This document shows, piece after piece, positions 63,167 to 64,000 of a DNA stretch of 64,000 nt. This DNA comes from Rubinisphaera italica (GTDB lineage: Bacteria; Planctomycetota; Planctomycetia; Planctomycetales; Planctomycetaceae), in assembly GCF_007859715.1 (NCBI RefSeq), contig NZ_SJPG01000001.1, positions 4,428,728-4,492,727 on the forward strand, given 5' to 3'. The notes beneath the pieces are model-generated. The model had not been told where the DNA came from. It did not search any database and was given only the letters and a program-made list of their open reading frames with translations. The position numbers and the translations under genes are program-made. Position 1 is the stretch's first letter, and every line of letters begins with the position of its first letter.

Positions 63167-64000
63167 ATGCGAAATTGTCTCTTCATTTTTACATTGCTTG
63201 CCACCCAATTCACAGCCGTATTTCAATATTCTTTAAGTGCGGCAGATGACGTAATCCATATCGGCAGCCGTCGAGAATTACTGGTCGATCATTACCTGAT
63301 CGACCACCTGAAAAATGTTCGTCTCGTACTCAATCGCCCGCGCGATGAGGGTGTGGCATTAGAGTTTGACAAGCCTTGGGAGGGGCTGTTCTGCGGATAC
63401 TGTACGGTCATCAAAGATGAGGAATTGTACCGACTCTACTACCGGGGCAGTCCGAAAGTCGGAGCAGATGGGAATCAAAACGAAGTCTACTGTTGTGCGG
63501 AATCGAAAGATGGAATCTCATGGACGAAACCAGAACTCGATCTCTTTGAAATACCAGGTCATTCGAAGAATAATATCATTCTGGCTGATGCTGCTCCGGT
63601 GACTCACAATTTCTGCCCGATGCTTGATACTCGTCCTGGAGTCCCAGCAGGAGAGCGATATAAGGCAATCGGTGGGACGATGACCAGTGGTTTGATCGCG
63701 ATGACCTCAGCTGATGGTCTTCATTGGAAAAAACTCCAGGAAGAACCAGTGATTACGACAACCATGGTTCCCTACAATTACATGTTCGATTCGCAGAATC
63801 TCGCCTTCTGGTCTACCCACGAAAATAAGTATGTCTGCTACTTTCGTGTTTTTGAGGGAGGAATACGTCGCATTTGCCGATCGACCAGCGATGACTTTAT
63901 CAATTGGTCTGAACCAATCCTGATGAAGTACCGCAATCCGAACGGCGAGGCCCCGATTGAGCATCTTTACACAAATCAAACGCATCCCTACTTCCGGGCA
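63167..64000 (+). CDS. Partial exported glycoside-hydrolase-like protein (runs off the window)
   Basis: Open frame of 278 codons from an ATG at 63167 to the last base, with no stop. The N-terminus is a signal peptide ('MRNCLFIFTLLATQFTAVF'). It continues 'GSRRELLVDHYLIDHLKNV', 'LNRPRDEGVALEFDKPWEG', 'YRLYYRGSPKVGADGN' and 'YCCAESKDGISWTKPELDL'. This is a familiar planctomycete family with a five-bladed, GH32/43-like propeller feel, mostly unnamed. It is oriented with and 130 bp after the dimethylformamidase-like gene, so it may belong to the same unit. Confidence 0.75.
   Translation, partial: MRNCLFIFTLLATQFTAVFQYSLSAADDVIHIGSRRELLVDHYLIDHLKNVRLVLNRPRDEGVALEFDKPWEGLFCGYCTVIKDEELYRLYYRGSPKVGADGNQNEVYCCAESKDGISWTKPELDLFEIPGHSKNNIILADAAPVTHNFCPMLDTRPGVPAGERYKAIGGTMTSGLIAMTSADGLHWKKLQEEPVITTTMVPYNYMFDSQNLAFWSTHENKYVCYFRVFEGGIRRICRSTSDDFINWSEPILMKYRNPNGEAPIEHLYTNQTHPYFRA

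Overview
The window looks like chromosome of a planctomycete (Planctomycetota, probably the Planctomycetaceae/Gimesia-Rubinisphaera side). The evidence is the gene content: four formylglycine-type sulfatase domains, DUF1501 and PSD1 (DUF1549/DUF1553) proteins, 'PVC-type' beta-propeller plus CxxCH heme proteins, DUF1573, DUF6807, Tat-exported Gfo/Idh/MocA and BNR-like proteins, a SUMF1-domain lipoprotein and many interspersed palindromes. No rRNA, tRNA, CRISPR, phage or intact insertion sequence was seen. Both strands are used heavily and most transcription units hold one to three genes.

Layout. 0-3 kb (+): PAS-AraC regulator, class I methyltransferase, sulfotransferase, CDF transporter. 3-5.9 kb (-): a flavin halogenase-like oxidoreductase and a sulfatase. 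5.9-6.7 kb: decayed DNA. 6.7-12.1 kb (-): a TetR-controlled redox/detoxification cluster (TetR, isochorismatase-like hydrolase, exported alpha/beta hydrolase, azoreductase, DUF1348 protein, AhpD-like protein, PNPOx-like protein). It has three copies of one palindromic operator, two of them inside recognisable promoters, and two gene relics. 12-18 kb: small hypotheticals, a GH99-like protein, a FabZ-like dehydratase, a SUMF1-like lipoprotein, a sterol desaturase-family protein. 18-26 kb: two sulfatases, a BNR-like protein and an 880-residue heme/propeller protein. 25.6-28.6 kb: a degenerate receiver protein coupled to a sulfatase, then hemE-hemG. 28.6-34 kb (-): a GspE/PilB-like protein without its ATPase motifs, dapA, a GarR-like dehydrogenase, an ExbB-ExbD-ExbD operon. 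34-42 kb (-): glutamine cyclotransferase, TatD-like hydrolase, PhoD-like phosphatase, alpha/beta hydrolase, a Cys-rich repeat protein and ligA, with palindromic elements between them. 41.6-50.3 kb: DUF1573, a lipoprotein, an acidic protein, purine nucleoside phosphorylase, nnrE, zinc-ribbon protein, mannose-1-phosphate guanylyltransferase, Gfo/Idh/MocA, DUF6807. 50.7-64 kb: an M19-like protein with an altered metal site, a DUF1501/PSD1 pair lying between two copies of a 103-bp element, a protein of about 1529 residues joining sulfatase, beta-propeller, HEAT repeats and cytochrome c, a translationally coupled dimethylformamidase-beta-like protein, and a gene that runs off the right edge.

How it fits together (inference): the sulfatases, propeller/heme proteins, DUF1501/PSD1 pair, GH-like and DUF6807 proteins suit degradation of sulfated polysaccharides with periplasmic oxidation steps. 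The best candidates for undescribed biology are the sulfatase-dehydrogenase-cytochrome fusion, the GspE-like pseudo-ATPase, the three-operator TetR regulon with its relics, and the 103-bp mobile-looking element.
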